Origin: Talinum fruticosum
Taxonomy: Eukaryota > Streptophyta > Magnoliopsida > Caryophyllales > Talinaceae
Reading direction: 5' to 3'
DNA length: 64,000 bases
NCBI GenBank assembly: GCA_021018815.1
Contig: JAITYX010000012.1
Coordinates: 8,853,001 to 8,917,000 of the forward strand
Below are positions 23,374 to 35,040 of this stretch, piece by piece; position 1 is the stretch's first letter; every line of letters starts with the position of its first letter. Made by a program: the position numbers and the translations under genes. The notes below the pieces were generated by a model. That model worked only from the letters and a program-made list of their open reading frames with translations, had not been told where the DNA came from and ran no database searches.

Positions 23374-24806
23374 TAAAGACTCGGGTATAATTCTCTATCT
23401 CTCTTAGGTTTTGATTCTAAGTCATTCTGCGTTGTATAATTCTTTATCTAAGTTTTCATTCGATTCTAACCCACTTAGAAAGTACATCATTGCATATCTC
23501 TAATATGTGCCTCTTACCCATTCGGACATCACTCAAAACCATCGCATGAATAAATAATTTCTCTATCATAGTTATTACGAGTAATGACTTCTCGCTTCAA
23601 GTTAAAATTAATTACAACATTAATTCTTTATCTTTAAGTCAGTTTGTTCGAGGAGAGTTATGTGTTAGATCAAGTTTATATATCTTAATATGCTACACAC
23701 TCTAACTTGATCATATATGGATTGACTCTAGATAGAATTTGAACCTAATGGATATTAGACTCAAAAAATTCCACTCTTTTAGGCCAAAGATAATTAAGCA
23801 CTTAATTACTCTAATTTAATTATTATCTATGCCTAATCTTAGACCAAAGTATTTTTATACTTTGAGTACCAAAGTGATTTGCTTTTGTATGTTATTGAAA
23901 CAAGCCTAATCTATTTTTGAAACACAAAAGCAACGAGATTTTAGCCGTTAAACACCAACAGACATAAAATAACTACTTACGGACATGGCTTAAACACCGT
24001 GTCAAGATTGTTTGTTTCCACAACTAGAAAACTCCAACTTAGGGTCTAATGGTTATTTCGACCTCAATTTTCATTACCACTAGATGATTGGACCATCTTT
24101 CGAAGCAAACAGCTGTTATACAACGTTCACATCCCAACGGATTTCTTCGAGTGACTCGGAATAGCCGTTACAACGGCTAGTAAAGATCACAAGTCCAGAA
24201 CCAATGTCAACGATCACTCTGCTTAGATGTTTATAAATAGAAGCCACTTTGTAAGACTACAAGATTGTTACTTGAACATATTCAACACTTACTTAGTGCA
24301 TTCTTATTCAATCTTATACTTACAACTCCAAATCCGTAATTCTTACTTTCGAGTTGTAAAGAAAGTCCGGTAGTCACTCACATTCTTTTCTTACATTCTT
24401 TGTAAGCCCCTTGACTGAGCTATAAGGGTTAACTCAGCTTAGTTGTGCTCGATTGTAAGGGCTAACTCGGTCAGAGCAGTACTAGATCGAGATAAGGGAA
24501 CTTCGAGTCTACGAAAACATTGCAAAGGAATTATCAAAGGGAGCAATTCTGGTATGAGTTAGTCCTGTGTAATTGAGGATTCAATTAGTGGAATTGATTT
24601 GGTGCTTGGACTAGCACTCGTCCGTGGTTTTCTCGCCCAAGGAGGGTTTTCACGTATTTCGTTTGTCAACCTTTCGAGTCCAATCTAGAATCAAATTTTG
24701 CTTCTGCTTTGTTTTGTGCAAAAAGAGTTGGATTTTTCTCTAAAATCTTTCATCACCCTATTCACCCCCTCTAGGGTCACTTAGTCTCTCCAAGAGAAAA
24801 CCTTCG
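23374..24806 (+). repeat. E3 5' LTR
   Basis: 1433 bp, TAAAGACTCGGG (TGAAG with one substitution) to GAAAACCTTCG. TATA at 24232; AACGG motifs near 24136 and 24173. Matches the 3' LTR 49019-50436 throughout, including 'GGTATAATTCTCTAT' near the start. Confidence 0.9.
24232..24240 (+). promoter_or_regulatory. TATA box of E3 5' LTR
   Basis: TATAAATAG followed by AAGCC; the equivalent in the 3' LTR is 49865-49873. Confidence 0.8.
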
Positions 24807-24808
24807 AT

Positions 24809-24820
24809 TGGTATCGAGCC
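24809..24820 (+). other. E3 primer-binding site
   Basis: TGGTATCGAGCC, the tRNA-Met site lacking one base in its CAG triplet, two bases after the LTR. Confidence 0.8.
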
Positions 24821-24857
24821 TTACCTTTGAAGAGGATCTCACAATCCAAAGGTACAA

Positions 24858-25395
24858 ATGCCTCGGAACAATGGAGAGTTCGATGAAGGAAGATCATCTA
24901 CCGGACCACCTAAGTTCAAGGGGTCAAACTTTCCACATTGGAAGAAGATGATGGAATGCTTTCGATGGATAACGATAAAGATGTCCGGAACATCATCCGG
25001 AATGGGAACCTTATTCCAACGAAGATCGAAGGAATTAGATCTATGCCCGAAGAAAAATCTAAATACACCACCGAAGAGACTTAGAAGCTCGGAAAGAATT
25101 TTAAAGCTATGAACACACCGATGTGTGCCATCAATTTAGAAGAGTACAATAGAGTGTCGGCCTTTGACACAGCCAAAGAGGTGTGGGACACTATTGTCAA
25201 CACCTATGAAGGAACAAGTCAAGTGAAGCAAGCAAAGATAAGTTAATATCTTCACAAGTATGAGTTGTTCAAGATTGAGCCGAAGAGAACATCTCATATA
25301 TGTATGCTCGGTTCACTAAGATCACCAACAATCTCAAATCTGTGGGTAGAAAGATCTCTCACGAAGAAATGCTAAAAAAGTTCGGAGTAGTCTAC
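24858..25395 (+). pseudogene. E3 gag, N-terminal part
   Basis: ATG at 24858, MPRNNGEFDEGRSSTGPPKF followed by KGSNFPHWKKMMECF: the N-terminus and first helix region of the copia gag domain. The third codon is CGG (CAG in E7). Frameshifts occur near 24960 and 25083. It stops in the codons for a Ser-Leu-Pro stretch at 25395 where E4 is inserted, and resumes at 41938. Confidence 0.88.
25391..25395 (+). other. Left target-site duplication of E4
   Basis: TCTAC, repeated exactly at 41933-41937. Removing E4 and one copy gives a continuous gag reading (Ser-Leu-Pro-Lys) as in E2 and E7. Confidence 0.92.
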
Positions 25396-26923
25396 CGAAG
25401 GTTTGCTCTTGGAGAAACTAAGTCACCCTAGAGGGGGTGAATAGGGTGATGGGGAAATTTAAACAAGTAATGGAAGAATAAAACTAGAGATGACTTTGTG
25501 GAGAGTCCGAGTCTAGATTGGACTCGAAAAGTGCTAACTCGGAAAGTTACATGGAAACCCTCCCGAGGCGAGAAAACCATGGACAGTGCTAGTCCAAGCA
25601 CCAAGTCAAATCCACTATTTTGAATCCACAACATACAATAGAAAGACAACCAGAATTGCTCCCTTAGACAATTTCTTACAAGATTTTCCTAGACTCGAAG
25701 TTACCTTATCCGATCTAGTACTTCTTAACCGAGGTGACCTTTACGAGTTCGGGACAACCGAGCTGAGATAACCTGTACAGCTCAGTCAAGGGACCTTACT
25801 CAGAAAGTAAGAATGAGTGATTGTAAGCCGATTACAAGACCTTACAACTCGGAAAGATATTAAGTACGAGTTGGAGTTGTAAGTAGAAGATTGAGTATGA
25901 ATACAATGACTTTTGCTTAAGTATGTGTATTGATAGTTGGTTCAGCAATCTTCAAGTCTTGAGAGTTGGCTTCTATTTATAGATAACAAAGTAGATTAGC
26001 TGTTGTAACTATCTTCTGACTGGATGTCCTTTGTGACCGTTGCAATGGATTTTCTAAGTCACTCATAGAATATCCTTTGAGGTGTGAATGTTGGTCAACG
26101 GCTCTTGACTTCTTTGGAAGTCCCAATCCACTGGTGGTGTCTAAAAAGTAGGGTGGAAACAACCCTTTAGCTTATTGTTGCGGATTTCCAGCTTTGGAAA
26201 CAGACAACCCCGACACGATGTCCGGGCCTTGGTCGAGGTGGAAAAAGTCTTGTCTTCCGGTGATTTGATGTTTTGAAGCCTGTTACTTTTGTAATTCAAA
26301 AATATGACAGCCTCGTTTGAATAACCTACAAAAGTAAATTAATTTGGTTCTCGAGTAGAGAATACTTTGGTCCAAAATTGGACACAAATAATAATTGTAA
26401 TTAAGATAAGTAAGTGCATAATTATCCGAGTCGAAAGAAATCAAATTTTCCGAGTCTAATATTCATTATACTCAAATTCCATCGAGTCGGTCTAGAAGCA
26501 AAGCAAGTCGGATAAATAACATCGAGTGGAAATACTTGATCTAGACTTCCAATGTTCAAACCAAGCATGCTGACTTAAAAAGATGAATTAACACGAGTAA
26601 TCCACTCAAACTTAGATCATGAAGTCGAACCGAGTTTATGCAAAATAGAACCAGTGTTTTAACATGTAATATATCCGAGTGTTGTCCGAGTGACTCGGAA
26701 CTGCGTGTGAAATGATAAACAGGAATATGCATTCCGAGTTAGTCGAGTCAAAAGAGAATATATACGATAGATTTTGTAACACTCGAGAAAGATGCTATAT
26801 CACTCGGAAAAGCTATTAAAGCGGATAGAATGACTTTTAATCAAAAATTTATAAGAGATGAAGTCTTATACCTAATCCCTTGATGGAACATAGAATGTTA
26901 TATACGTAAGGTCCGAGTCTTCA
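25396..26923 (-). repeat. E4 3' LTR
   Basis: 1528 bp, minus strand; TATA box complement CTATTTATA at 25973-25981. Nearly collinear with 40398-41932; many of the differences are at CAG/CTG sites. Confidence 0.92.
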
Positions 26924-26936
26924 ATCTCTCCTTTTT
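26924..26936 (-). other. E4 polypurine tract
   Basis: Minus strand AAAAGGAGAGAT next to the LTR start TGAAGACTCGG. Confidence 0.8.
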
Positions 26937-27429
26937 GATGAAAGGCATTCCATACTTAGATAGAAACTTTGTTAGTGATATAGATCTGGTTTTTCATCCT
27001 TTCTCAAGGAATAAGTCGAGAAAAAAATGATAGAATTGTGTGCAGTAAATGAAGTGAAACTAATATTCTATCCAAGCAAGATAAGCTGAGATTGCATAAA
27101 AAGAGCTAAAGTATTAGAGCAAGAAAATGATCGAGTATCGGAGCAATGATAGATATAGTTGACATACTGAGTAAGAAATGGAAACTCGAAATAATAAACT
27201 CGAAATAATTGCTCTAAGCGAGTAAACCCGGAAGGCGAGATAGCGATTATTAATGAAATGCATTATAATTAAAGAGTTTACACAAAAGAGGGTGAGCGAA
27301 ACTCCCTGTAAACAAGACAACAAATTTTTCTAATTATTCTCCCCTTGCCTTTCAGCAAAAACAAAAGAGGAAGAATGTATCAAGTAGATACATTTGATGT
27401 CTGCACAAAAAAATTAAAAAACAGAAAAA

Positions 27430-29170
27430 AAATTAAGATGGAGGAGTTCGAGTCGAGGTGGGTGGACAAAGGAGTGCGCCTTCGCTGATAAGATCTAGAA
27501 GATGTTAACGAGCGAGGCGGAGGCAACACCGGGATCTCCGGAATGGGCTCAGCTCTAAGTGGCTGACCCAGAACTATGTCGTCGAGAGGCTCATCCTCCT
27601 GGAACTCGGTTGACGGAGGGGTGTGCTCCTGCCGACTAGCTACTGACTCGACCATGGTCGGCAGGGTCTTCTAACCCACTTAGACCACCGTCCGAGCCGA
27701 TCATTTCCGGTTGAGGTTCCGGAGCACTTGGGCCTTCTCGCTGCTACTGCCCCTTGTTCTTCTTCTTTCTCCCCTGCCTCAAATGGACCTGCCTTAGCCG
27801 CAAGCTCCTCTTCTTCTCCTTCTTCTTCTTCGACTCCCTCTTTTGAGGATGTTTGGCCGGACTCGAGAAATCTTCGAAGTGTTCGAGTCGACCGGATCTC
27901 GAGCCGCCTTGTATCACCTCTCCTAAAGGAGCTCAATCATCTTCCTCTCGCTCCTTAACCAGGGCCTTCATCTCGAGAAGCACATCTTATTGCTCTCGGA
28001 TTTGGGATTGAGCGGTTTTCGGTTAATGGTCGTGGATCGAAGGACGAGTCTTGAATGACCGGAGGATGTCCTTGAACGCGAGTGGACACCGAGGAGAGCT
28101 TGTCCATGATAGCAGTGGACAAGGTAGAAGATATAATATGAGAAACACCTGAGGTGGAGGCACCACCAGGTGGAGGAGGTAGAGAGAGAGTGGGCTGAGT
28201 ATGAGTCCGAGGCGGAGAAGGTGGCCTCGGTTCGAGCTATGGACCTAAACACCTAGTTGGGTCTCCTGGTATCCACACCCAAGGAGTTCCTTTTTGCCAA
28301 TGACAATGGTAGCCTTAGAAACCGCGTTAGGATCCGAGGGAAGAGGTACTTTGAATTGTTTGAAGATGAGGGTGAGACGAGCTCCGAAAGGAAGAGGGGT
28401 GTTATTTTTGTTACGAGTCTAAGCCGGCACAGCTGCCATTTGCTCGACTATGGTGGTAAAGAGGTCTACTTTGTATCCCTCTAGAATATTGTAGAGAGCT
28501 TTGAGGTGCTTGGAGTTAGGGTTCTCCTTACTAGAATGTTGTGAGAAGAGGGTTCGCATCGGCAGAAAACACGGAAGGCGAGCTTCGATTTGAGTTGAGT
28601 CACGGAGAAGTTTTTACGTGACGTGGGAAACTCTTTAGCGTACTTCTCAAAGAAATCATCAGCAACCTCGTTGAAAAGTATGGGGATACTGTTCAAGAAC
28701 ATACAAGACACTTTGAAAAGACGATGGAGAAGAGAAGTGTTTATGTAGATAGTGATGTCCTGAACTCTGGAGGTGAGGATACCCTCAAAGCTAGAAAGAT
28801 TGGAGTAGAACACAAAAACGAGTTACGGGTTGATGAAATCATTGAAACAGAGGAAATTGTAAACCCTTGTGGACTTTATGTGAGCTAACCACGAAAACTT
28901 AGTGGTCGGGAAAAATTTGTCGTCCAACGTTAGGTGTTGGGTGACAAGAGGTTTGGAAGGAGTAGAGGGGCCTTCCTGGCTTTTGTGCGAGGTTTCTTGG
29001 TGGCAAAACCAAGAAAATCAGGGTGGGAACCTCTTTTCGGTATGTTTGTAAAGAAAGGAATGGGAAGAACTTTTGAGAGAGAGAAAAAGAGAGAAAGCTC
29101 GACGTCGGTGAGTGAAGAGAAAAAGAAAAGTGAAAGAGTAGTAAGAAAGAGAGCTGAGAGCAACAGAGCT
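27430..29170 (-). pseudogene. E4 envelope-like ORF
   Basis: Minus-strand third ORF. From the N-terminal side: a Phe/Leu/Ser-rich hydrophobic start (about 29163-29090, composition driven by a CT-rich leader), a basic KKPRTKARK stretch, the 'DDKFFPTTKFSWL' segment (about 28930-28890), a core in 28481-28813 with ITIYINTSLLHRLFKVS and FNEVADDFFEKYAKEFP, and a C-terminal half with an acidic EEEGEEEE tract (27640-27936) and a final QRRRTP motif near 27480. Function unknown; the known third ORF of sireviruses. Best N-terminal reference besides E3. Confidence 0.7.
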
Positions 29171-29484
29171 TACTTGAGATGTTCTTCTCTTAGCTTGAGG
29201 GCGACGTACGTTTCATCGAATGCGAGAAGTTGTCTCGAGTAGGAGTAGGTGCGAGAGTGAGAGTAAGTAGAGAGTAAAGTAGCGAAATGAAGGAAAATAG
29301 ATGCTATTTTAAGAGAAATAATCGTCCTTCGGTATTTGTTCCGACTCACCTTCTTCAACGGTCACCTCGGACTGGTGTGACTGTTCTGCTCTCCAACGGT
29401 TAGAATTCCAGTGATCTGTCTCTCAACGACTAGTTGTCCGATTGATGAGTGCGAGATAGAGAGAGAAAAAGAGAGATTTTCAAA
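29171..29484 (-). promoter_or_regulatory. E4 region upstream of the envelope-like ORF (internal promoter remnant)
   Basis: Homologous to 31337-31570 in E5. At the TATA position it reads TTAAAATAG (minus strand, 29304-29312), i.e. a decayed box. AACGG/CCGTT words lie upstream (near 29360, 29395 and 29430), and CT-rich DNA lies downstream. Ends at the fused E5 LTR fragment. Confidence 0.5.
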
Positions 29485-29871
29485 GAATATCGAGTGAACA
29501 AACTTGATCTAGACTAAACAAAGTTCAAACAACATAAGTCGACTTGGAATAGAAAATTAACATTGTAATTCCTGGAACATGAAGTCGGACTCGAGTTTAT
29601 GTGTGTGAATATGAGTGTTTGAACATTCAATAATTCTAAGTGTTGAGTAACTCGGAGCCGAGTTCGTACAAGTATGCTTTTACGAGTCGGTCGAGTCACA
29701 CAAAGACATATGAAATAGTTTCTAGAACACTCGGAATAAATGCTATATCACTCGAGAAAACTTTCTAAGGTACATAGAATGACTTGAAATCAAAACCTTA
29801 TGAGAGAAGAGATATTATACCGATTCTTGGATGGAACTCGGAAAAGTGTAAGTATAAAGTCCGAGTCTTCA
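29485..29871 (-). repeat. E5 3' LTR, truncated
   Basis: Matches 38058-38441; ends GAGTCTTCA at 29871. The rest of the LTR was lost in the deletion that joined it to E4. Confidence 0.88.
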
Positions 29872-29884
29872 ATCTCCCCTTTTT
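29872..29884 (-). other. E5 polypurine tract
   Basis: Minus strand AAAAAGGGGAGAT adjacent to the LTR start. Confidence 0.8.
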
Positions 29885-30269
29885 GATGAAAGGCATTCCA
29901 TACTTAGATAGAAATTTTGTTAGTGATATCGCAAATTCGCTCGAGAAAATAACTTAAGATTTCATAGCAAGAGCTATCATATTAGAGTAAGAAACAAAGC
30001 AAAAACGAGATAGATGCATTGCTTGTAAATAACATATCGGAGCAAGAAACGTGAGATTATTAATGAAATGCAGTACTTCATTAATTTAACGGAAAGAAAT
30101 ATTTACACAAGGTGAGAGAGAGACTCCCCTAAACAAGACAACATATTTTTCTATCTATTCTCTCCCTTGCCTTTCGGTAAAAACAAAAAAATGGGAAGAA
30201 TTCAGCAAGTACATATTTGATGCCTGGACCAAAAAAATGAAACACTCGTAAATAAAAGACTAAGAAATT

Positions 30270-31336
30270 AAGGAGAGGGTGGGTTAGTCCGAGTTGAGGA
30301 GGAAGGACGAGGGGTGCGCCGGCGCTGATAAGATCTTGACGATGTACTTGAGCGCGACGGAGGAAGTACATGGATCTATGGCATTGGTTCGGTTCCGAGT
30401 GGCTGAAGTTTCTTCTTCACCTTCTCCTCTGTTGGAGAAGAACTTGGCGAGGGCTCAAGGATTCCTCGAAGTGTCCGAGTCTCCTTGATCTCGAGCTGCC
30501 TTGGATCGTCTCTCCTGAAGAAGCTCGATTAGCTCCCTCTGCTCCTTTACTGGAGCATTCATCTCGAGGAGCACGTCCTGTTGCTCTCGGAGTTGAGATT
30601 GGGCGGTTTTCTAGTTGATGGTCATAGACTGGAAGACAGTCTTGAATGACCGGAGGAGGTCCTTGAGTTGCAAGGCCACAAAGGAGATTATGTCCATGAA
30701 AGCAATGGACAAAATGGAAGAGAGAGTTTTAGAAGCACCTGAGGTGGAGACACCACCAGGTGGAGCAGGAAGAGAAAGAGGGGCATCTTTCCGAGTCCGA
30801 GGCGGAGAAGGTGGCCTCGGCTACGAGTTGTGAACCCGGACACCACATTTGGTTTCTTGGTATCCGTACCCCAAAAGTTCCTTTTTGCCAACTATAATGG
30901 CGGCCTCGAAACGGCGTTCGAGATCCGAGGGAAGAGGAACTTTAAATTGTTTAAAAATAAGAGTGATAAGAGCACCGAAAGGGAGCGGGGTGTTCTTCTT
31001 GTTCCGAGTTTACTGCTGGCACAGCTGCCATTTGCTCAATAATAGCAGGAAAGAGGTCTACTTCATAGCCCTCTAGAATATCAAAGAGTGCTTTGAGGTG
31101 CTTGGAGTTGGGGTTGTCCGTGCTAGAGTGTTGTGAGAAGAAAGTTCTCATCAGCGAAGAAACATAGAAGACGGGCTTCGAATTTAGCTGAGTCACGGAA
31201 AAATTTTTGTGTGACCAAGGGAACTCTTTTGCATACTTTTCAAAGAAGTCGTCAGCAACTTCATTGAAAGGAATTGGATTGCTGTTTAAGAAGAGAGAGG
31301 ATACTTTGAACAGGACGATGGAGGAGGGAAGTATTT
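30270..31336 (-). pseudogene. E5 envelope-like ORF, N-terminus missing
   Basis: Minus strand. Starts abruptly at a segment equivalent to LFKVSSLFLNSNPIPFNEVA (about 31320-31260), i.e. inside the core of the E4/E3 ORFs, then a LFDILEGYEVDLFPAIIEQM segment (about 31095-31036), a serine/threonine-rich middle, and a C-terminal Arg-rich end near 30290. The first roughly 120 codons are absent and the upstream leader is joined directly. Function unknown. Confidence 0.65.
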
Positions 31337-31570
31337 GATTTCGAGAGAGAGAGTAAGCGTAGAGTAAAGTAAAGAAATGAAGGAGAATAAGCGCTATTTA
31401 TAAGAAAAATAAACGTCCTTCGATATCCGTTCCGACTCATCTCTTTCAGTAGTCACCTCGGACCGGTGTGATCTGTTCTCTTCTTCAACGATTAGAATTC
31501 CAGCGGTTTGTTTCCCAACGGCTAGTTGTCCGATCATGGCACGCAAGAGAGAGAAAGAAAAAAAGATTTT
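31337..31570 (-). promoter_or_regulatory. E5 internal promoter upstream of the envelope-like ORF
   Basis: Contains TATAAATAG on the minus strand (31394-31402), followed by CT-rich leader. AACGG/CCGTT words occur upstream (about 31485-31525). The same layout is in E3 (46743) and, decayed, in E4 (29304). Confidence 0.6.
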
Positions 31571-31814
31571 GAAAACAAATTCGAAGTTCTCCACTTGTCT
31601 AGAGATGATTTCGGAAGTTTGATGTCCATTTTCTCAAAGTCCGAGTCTAACTAAGCTAGGTTTCGAGTGACTCGAAACTGGAAATAAATAATAACTATCG
31701 GCTCAGTATCACTGAATCAATTGAGCTAATGGTTATTTAAGAAATGAAATCACATAACACATAATCATGCAATAAGAATTTTTACATATAAAGCAAATAA
31801 TTATGCATTTAACA

Positions 31815-33330
31815 TACCAAGCTCATTCCTAATAAAACAAAACTGATCTTCACTAAGAGGCTTAGTAAAGATATTAGCTAATTGAAGATTTATAGGAATG
31901 AATTCGAGTTCAATATCACCTTTCTCAGAATGGTCTTTTAAGAAATGATACCGACCTTAATGTGTTTCGTTTTTAAGTGCTTGAACCGGATTTTTGGTGA
32001 TGCTAATTGCACTCTCATTATCACACATGATTGGCACTAATTTGAAAGAAAGTCCAAGATCTCACAAGTGTTGCTTTATCCACAAAATCTAAGCACGAGC
32101 ATGCTCCAGCTGCAATATACTCAGCTTCGGCAGTTGATAGAGCTACCGAGTTTTGCTTCTTTGAGTGCCAAGATATTAAGGATTGACCTAGAAATTGGCA
32201 TGCCCCTGAAGTGCTCTTTCTATTAACTTTGTATCCAGCGTAATCAGCATCTAAGTATCTAATAAGAATCGGTTCCGAGTCTCCGGAGTACCATAGACCT
32301 AAATTTTGAGTCCCTGCAAGATATGTGAATATTCTCTTCACTATAGTGAGATGTGACTCTTTTGGATTAGCTTGGAATCTTACGCATAGACGGACACTAA
32401 ACATTATATCTGGTCTACTTGGATGTAAGATATAGCAGAGATCCAATCATACCTCGACAGAGTTTTTTGATCTATTGCTTTACCTTTTCGTTTGAGTCCA
32501 GTTTTATGCTATCGCTCATGGGAGTTGCTTGCATGTTTCGCATCATGAAGTTTATACTTTTTCAGCAGCTCCATGGTGTACTTTGATTTATGGACATAGA
32601 TTCCATTTTTGTCTTGCTTGATTTGTAGACCAAGGAAGAAATTAAGTTCTCCCATCATGCTCATTTGAAATTCTGTCTCATTAACTCGGAAAAATCTCGA
32701 CATAGAATTTCATTAGTAGCTCCAAAAATTATGTCATCAACATATATCCGAGCGAGAAGGAAATATTTCCCCTTGGTTTTTATAAAGATAGTCTTCTCGA
32801 TCTGACCTCTTCTAAAATCATTTTGAACCAAGAAATTGCTCGAGTCTTTCATACCAAGCTCCGGGAGCTTGTTTAAGACCATAAAGAGCTTTTCGGAGTT
32901 TGAAAACACGATTTGGAAATTCGAGTTTTCAAATCCAGGGGCTGCTCAACATAAACTTCCTCTTCGATAAAACCATTGAGAAAAGCACACTTAACATCCA
33001 TTTGATATAACTTGATATTCATGCTAGATGCAAATGCTAACAGGATTCTAATGGCTTCAATTCGGCAATAAGTGCGAAGGTTTCCCCACAATTAATCCCT
33101 TCTTCCTGATTGTATCCTTGAGCCACAGGTATAGCCTTTTTCTGACTACTAACCCACCTTCATCTAGTTTGTTCTTGAAAACCTATTTGGTTCCTATAAC
33201 TGGGTGGTCGAAGGTCGTTTGGTCGAGTCGAGACTTTGTTTCTTTCGAATTGATTGAGTTCCTCTTGTATGGCCTCTACCCATTCAGGTTCATTTAGGGC
33301 CTCTAGTGCATTTTTAGGTTCGAGTTAATG
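31815..33330 (-). pseudogene. E5 reverse transcriptase and RNase H
   Basis: Minus strand, RT first. RT: EALNEPEWVEAIQEELNQF near 33300, [20 protein letters not shown] (33055-32990), YVDD at 32733-32744 with CGG (Arg) instead of the usual Gln codon at 32748-32750, then MSMMGELNFFLGLQIKQDK (about 32670-32610). RNase H: the longest clean stretch of the window, 32021-32446, with SRPDIMFS, AGTQNLGLWYSGDSEP, DADYAGYKV, STSGACQFLGQSLISWHSKK and STAEAEYIA. The C-terminal end with FISTDKQ-like codons runs to about 31815. The least damaged polymerase here. Confidence 0.9.
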
Positions 33331-33710
33331 AAATGAATGCAGTGAATGCACATAGATTCCGAGGAGAGGAATGAGTTCTTACCCCACTGTTGATATCGGA
33401 TAATATGTTTTCTAGTGGATGACTAGAAGCATACTTGAATGCTCTACCTGTTCTCTGTTTCACCGGATCTGTTGGCTGAATTGCTTGATCCTCCGAAGCT
33501 TGTTCTAAGTGAACTTGTCCATCAGATTGTCGTTCATCATTCCGAGCGAATTCTGGAATTGTCTTATTCCGAGTCACTTCGCTCCGAGTAAGTTCATTCC
33601 GAGCTTGTTGGGTTTGATTCCCGATAGGCTTGTTTTCATCATGATCATTACTTCTGCTGAGCTTTAGGTCCGAGAATGTTGACTCACTTGATTTTTCCTA
33701 TTCAAGCTCA
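33331..33710 (-). other. E5 integrase-RT linker
   Basis: Coding linker with low conservation: KYASSHPLENILSDINSGV (about 33445-33385), preceded by Gln/Asn/Glu-rich codons. The matching linkers are 11160-11500 in E2 and 44430-44860 in E3. Confidence 0.65.
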
Positions 33711-34700
33711 TCAAACACAACGTTGATGCTTTCTTCCACTTTGTTAGTTCTTTTATTGAAAATGCGATAAGCTTTACTATGAGAACAATAACCCGGAAAG
33801 ATACCTTCATCTCGATCAAGCATCAAACTTGGTCAGGTGATCCTCACCATTGTTGTGAACAAAACATTTACATCCAAAGGGTTTGAAATATGAGATATTG
33901 GGTTTCTTCCCTTTATAGAGCTCGTAAGGTGTTTTCTTCAAAATAGGTCCGATGAGTCATCTGTTCAAGGTGTAATTTTTTGTGTTAAGTGCCTCAGCCC
34001 AGAAATAGTAGGGTAGATTGTGTTCAATCATCATTGTCCTAGCTATTTCTTCAAGAGTTCTGTTCTTTCTCTCCACTACTCTATTCCGTTGAGGAGTTCT
34101 TGGTGCTGAGAAGTTGTGGTAGATGCCATTCTTGTCACAAAACTCTACGAATTCCGAGTAGTCGAACTCCCTTACGTGGTCGGTTTGAATTTTTTGAATC
34201 CGAGTCCGAGACTCAACTTAGATTTTCCTGCAGAGCTTGCTGAACTCGTTTGAATGCTTCATTTTTGTGCTTAAGAAAACACACCCGGGTAAATCGTGAG
34301 TGATCATCAACAACAACAAGTACATATGATTTACCTCCAAGACTCTTAATAGGGATTTTATCACATAAGTCCATATGTAGCATTTCAAGCACCGTGGATG
34401 TGGAAACTGTCTTTAGAGATTTGAATGATGATCCGACTTGCTTCCCTTTTGTGAAAGCTTCACAAACATTGTCTTTTTGAAAGCACAATTAGGCAATCCT
34501 CTAACTAGACCATGAGATGCCAGTTTCTTGATTGTATGCATGCTAACATGACATAATCTACGATTCCATGTCCATGAATCATCAAAAGTGATCCTTTTAA
34601 ACAAGATAAATTCGACTCGGGTCGGAAAGAGAAATAATGTAAGTGTTACCTGATCTCTTACCCGAGAGCTTGATTTCCTTGGTGGTATCATCATAAATAT
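33711..34700 (-). pseudogene. E5 integrase
   Basis: Minus strand. Zinc-binding domain in 34413-34694 (DSWTWNRRLCHVSMHTIKKL; one His of the motif is changed in NRRLCH). Core: HMDLCDKIPIKSLGGKSYVL, VVVDDHSRFTRVCFLKHKN, a stop after QENLS at 34213, then the second Asp region (about 34165), the Glu block near 34075 and KTPYELYKGKKP near 33930. Two or more frame changes. Same order as in E2 and E3. Confidence 0.85.
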
Positions 34701-35040
34701 AACATTTGATATGAGTGAATCTTACCTCTTGACCTTTATCACACAATTGAGAGATACTGAGCGGAGTTGTACTTTAACCCTTTCACAAGGTATACTTGGG
34801 CCGACCAGATTGCTTCCTTTTCCAATCTTACCTATCCCAATTATCTTGCCTTTGCTATCATCTCTAAATGTGAGTTTTCCTCCTTTGTACTCTTCAAACT
34901 CAGCAAAGAGTCCCGAGTCTCCTAACATGTGGCGTGAGTATCCACTCGTCCTTTTGATCTTTTCGAGTGGCTCGCAAAAAGAAAACAAACTAACCCTTCT
35001 CACTTCCTGTAACGAACCCAAGTAACACCCTTTATTGTGA
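34701..35040 (-). pseudogene. E5 aspartic protease
   Basis: Open stretch 34722-35021. GGKLTFRDDSKGKIIGIGKI is well kept. The active-site block reads RTSGYSRHMLG: the DNA (GGACGAGTGG on the minus strand, 34942-34951) carries CGAG where CAG is expected, so the catalytic Asp is read out of frame. E2 and E4 show the same change. Confidence 0.8.

Noticed and set aside
27728..27958. Ser/Pro-rich ORF on the plus strand opposite the E4 envelope-like ORF
   Set aside because: It is the complement of the acidic Glu-rich tract of the minus-strand ORF, whose relatives in E2 and E3 fix the coding strand.
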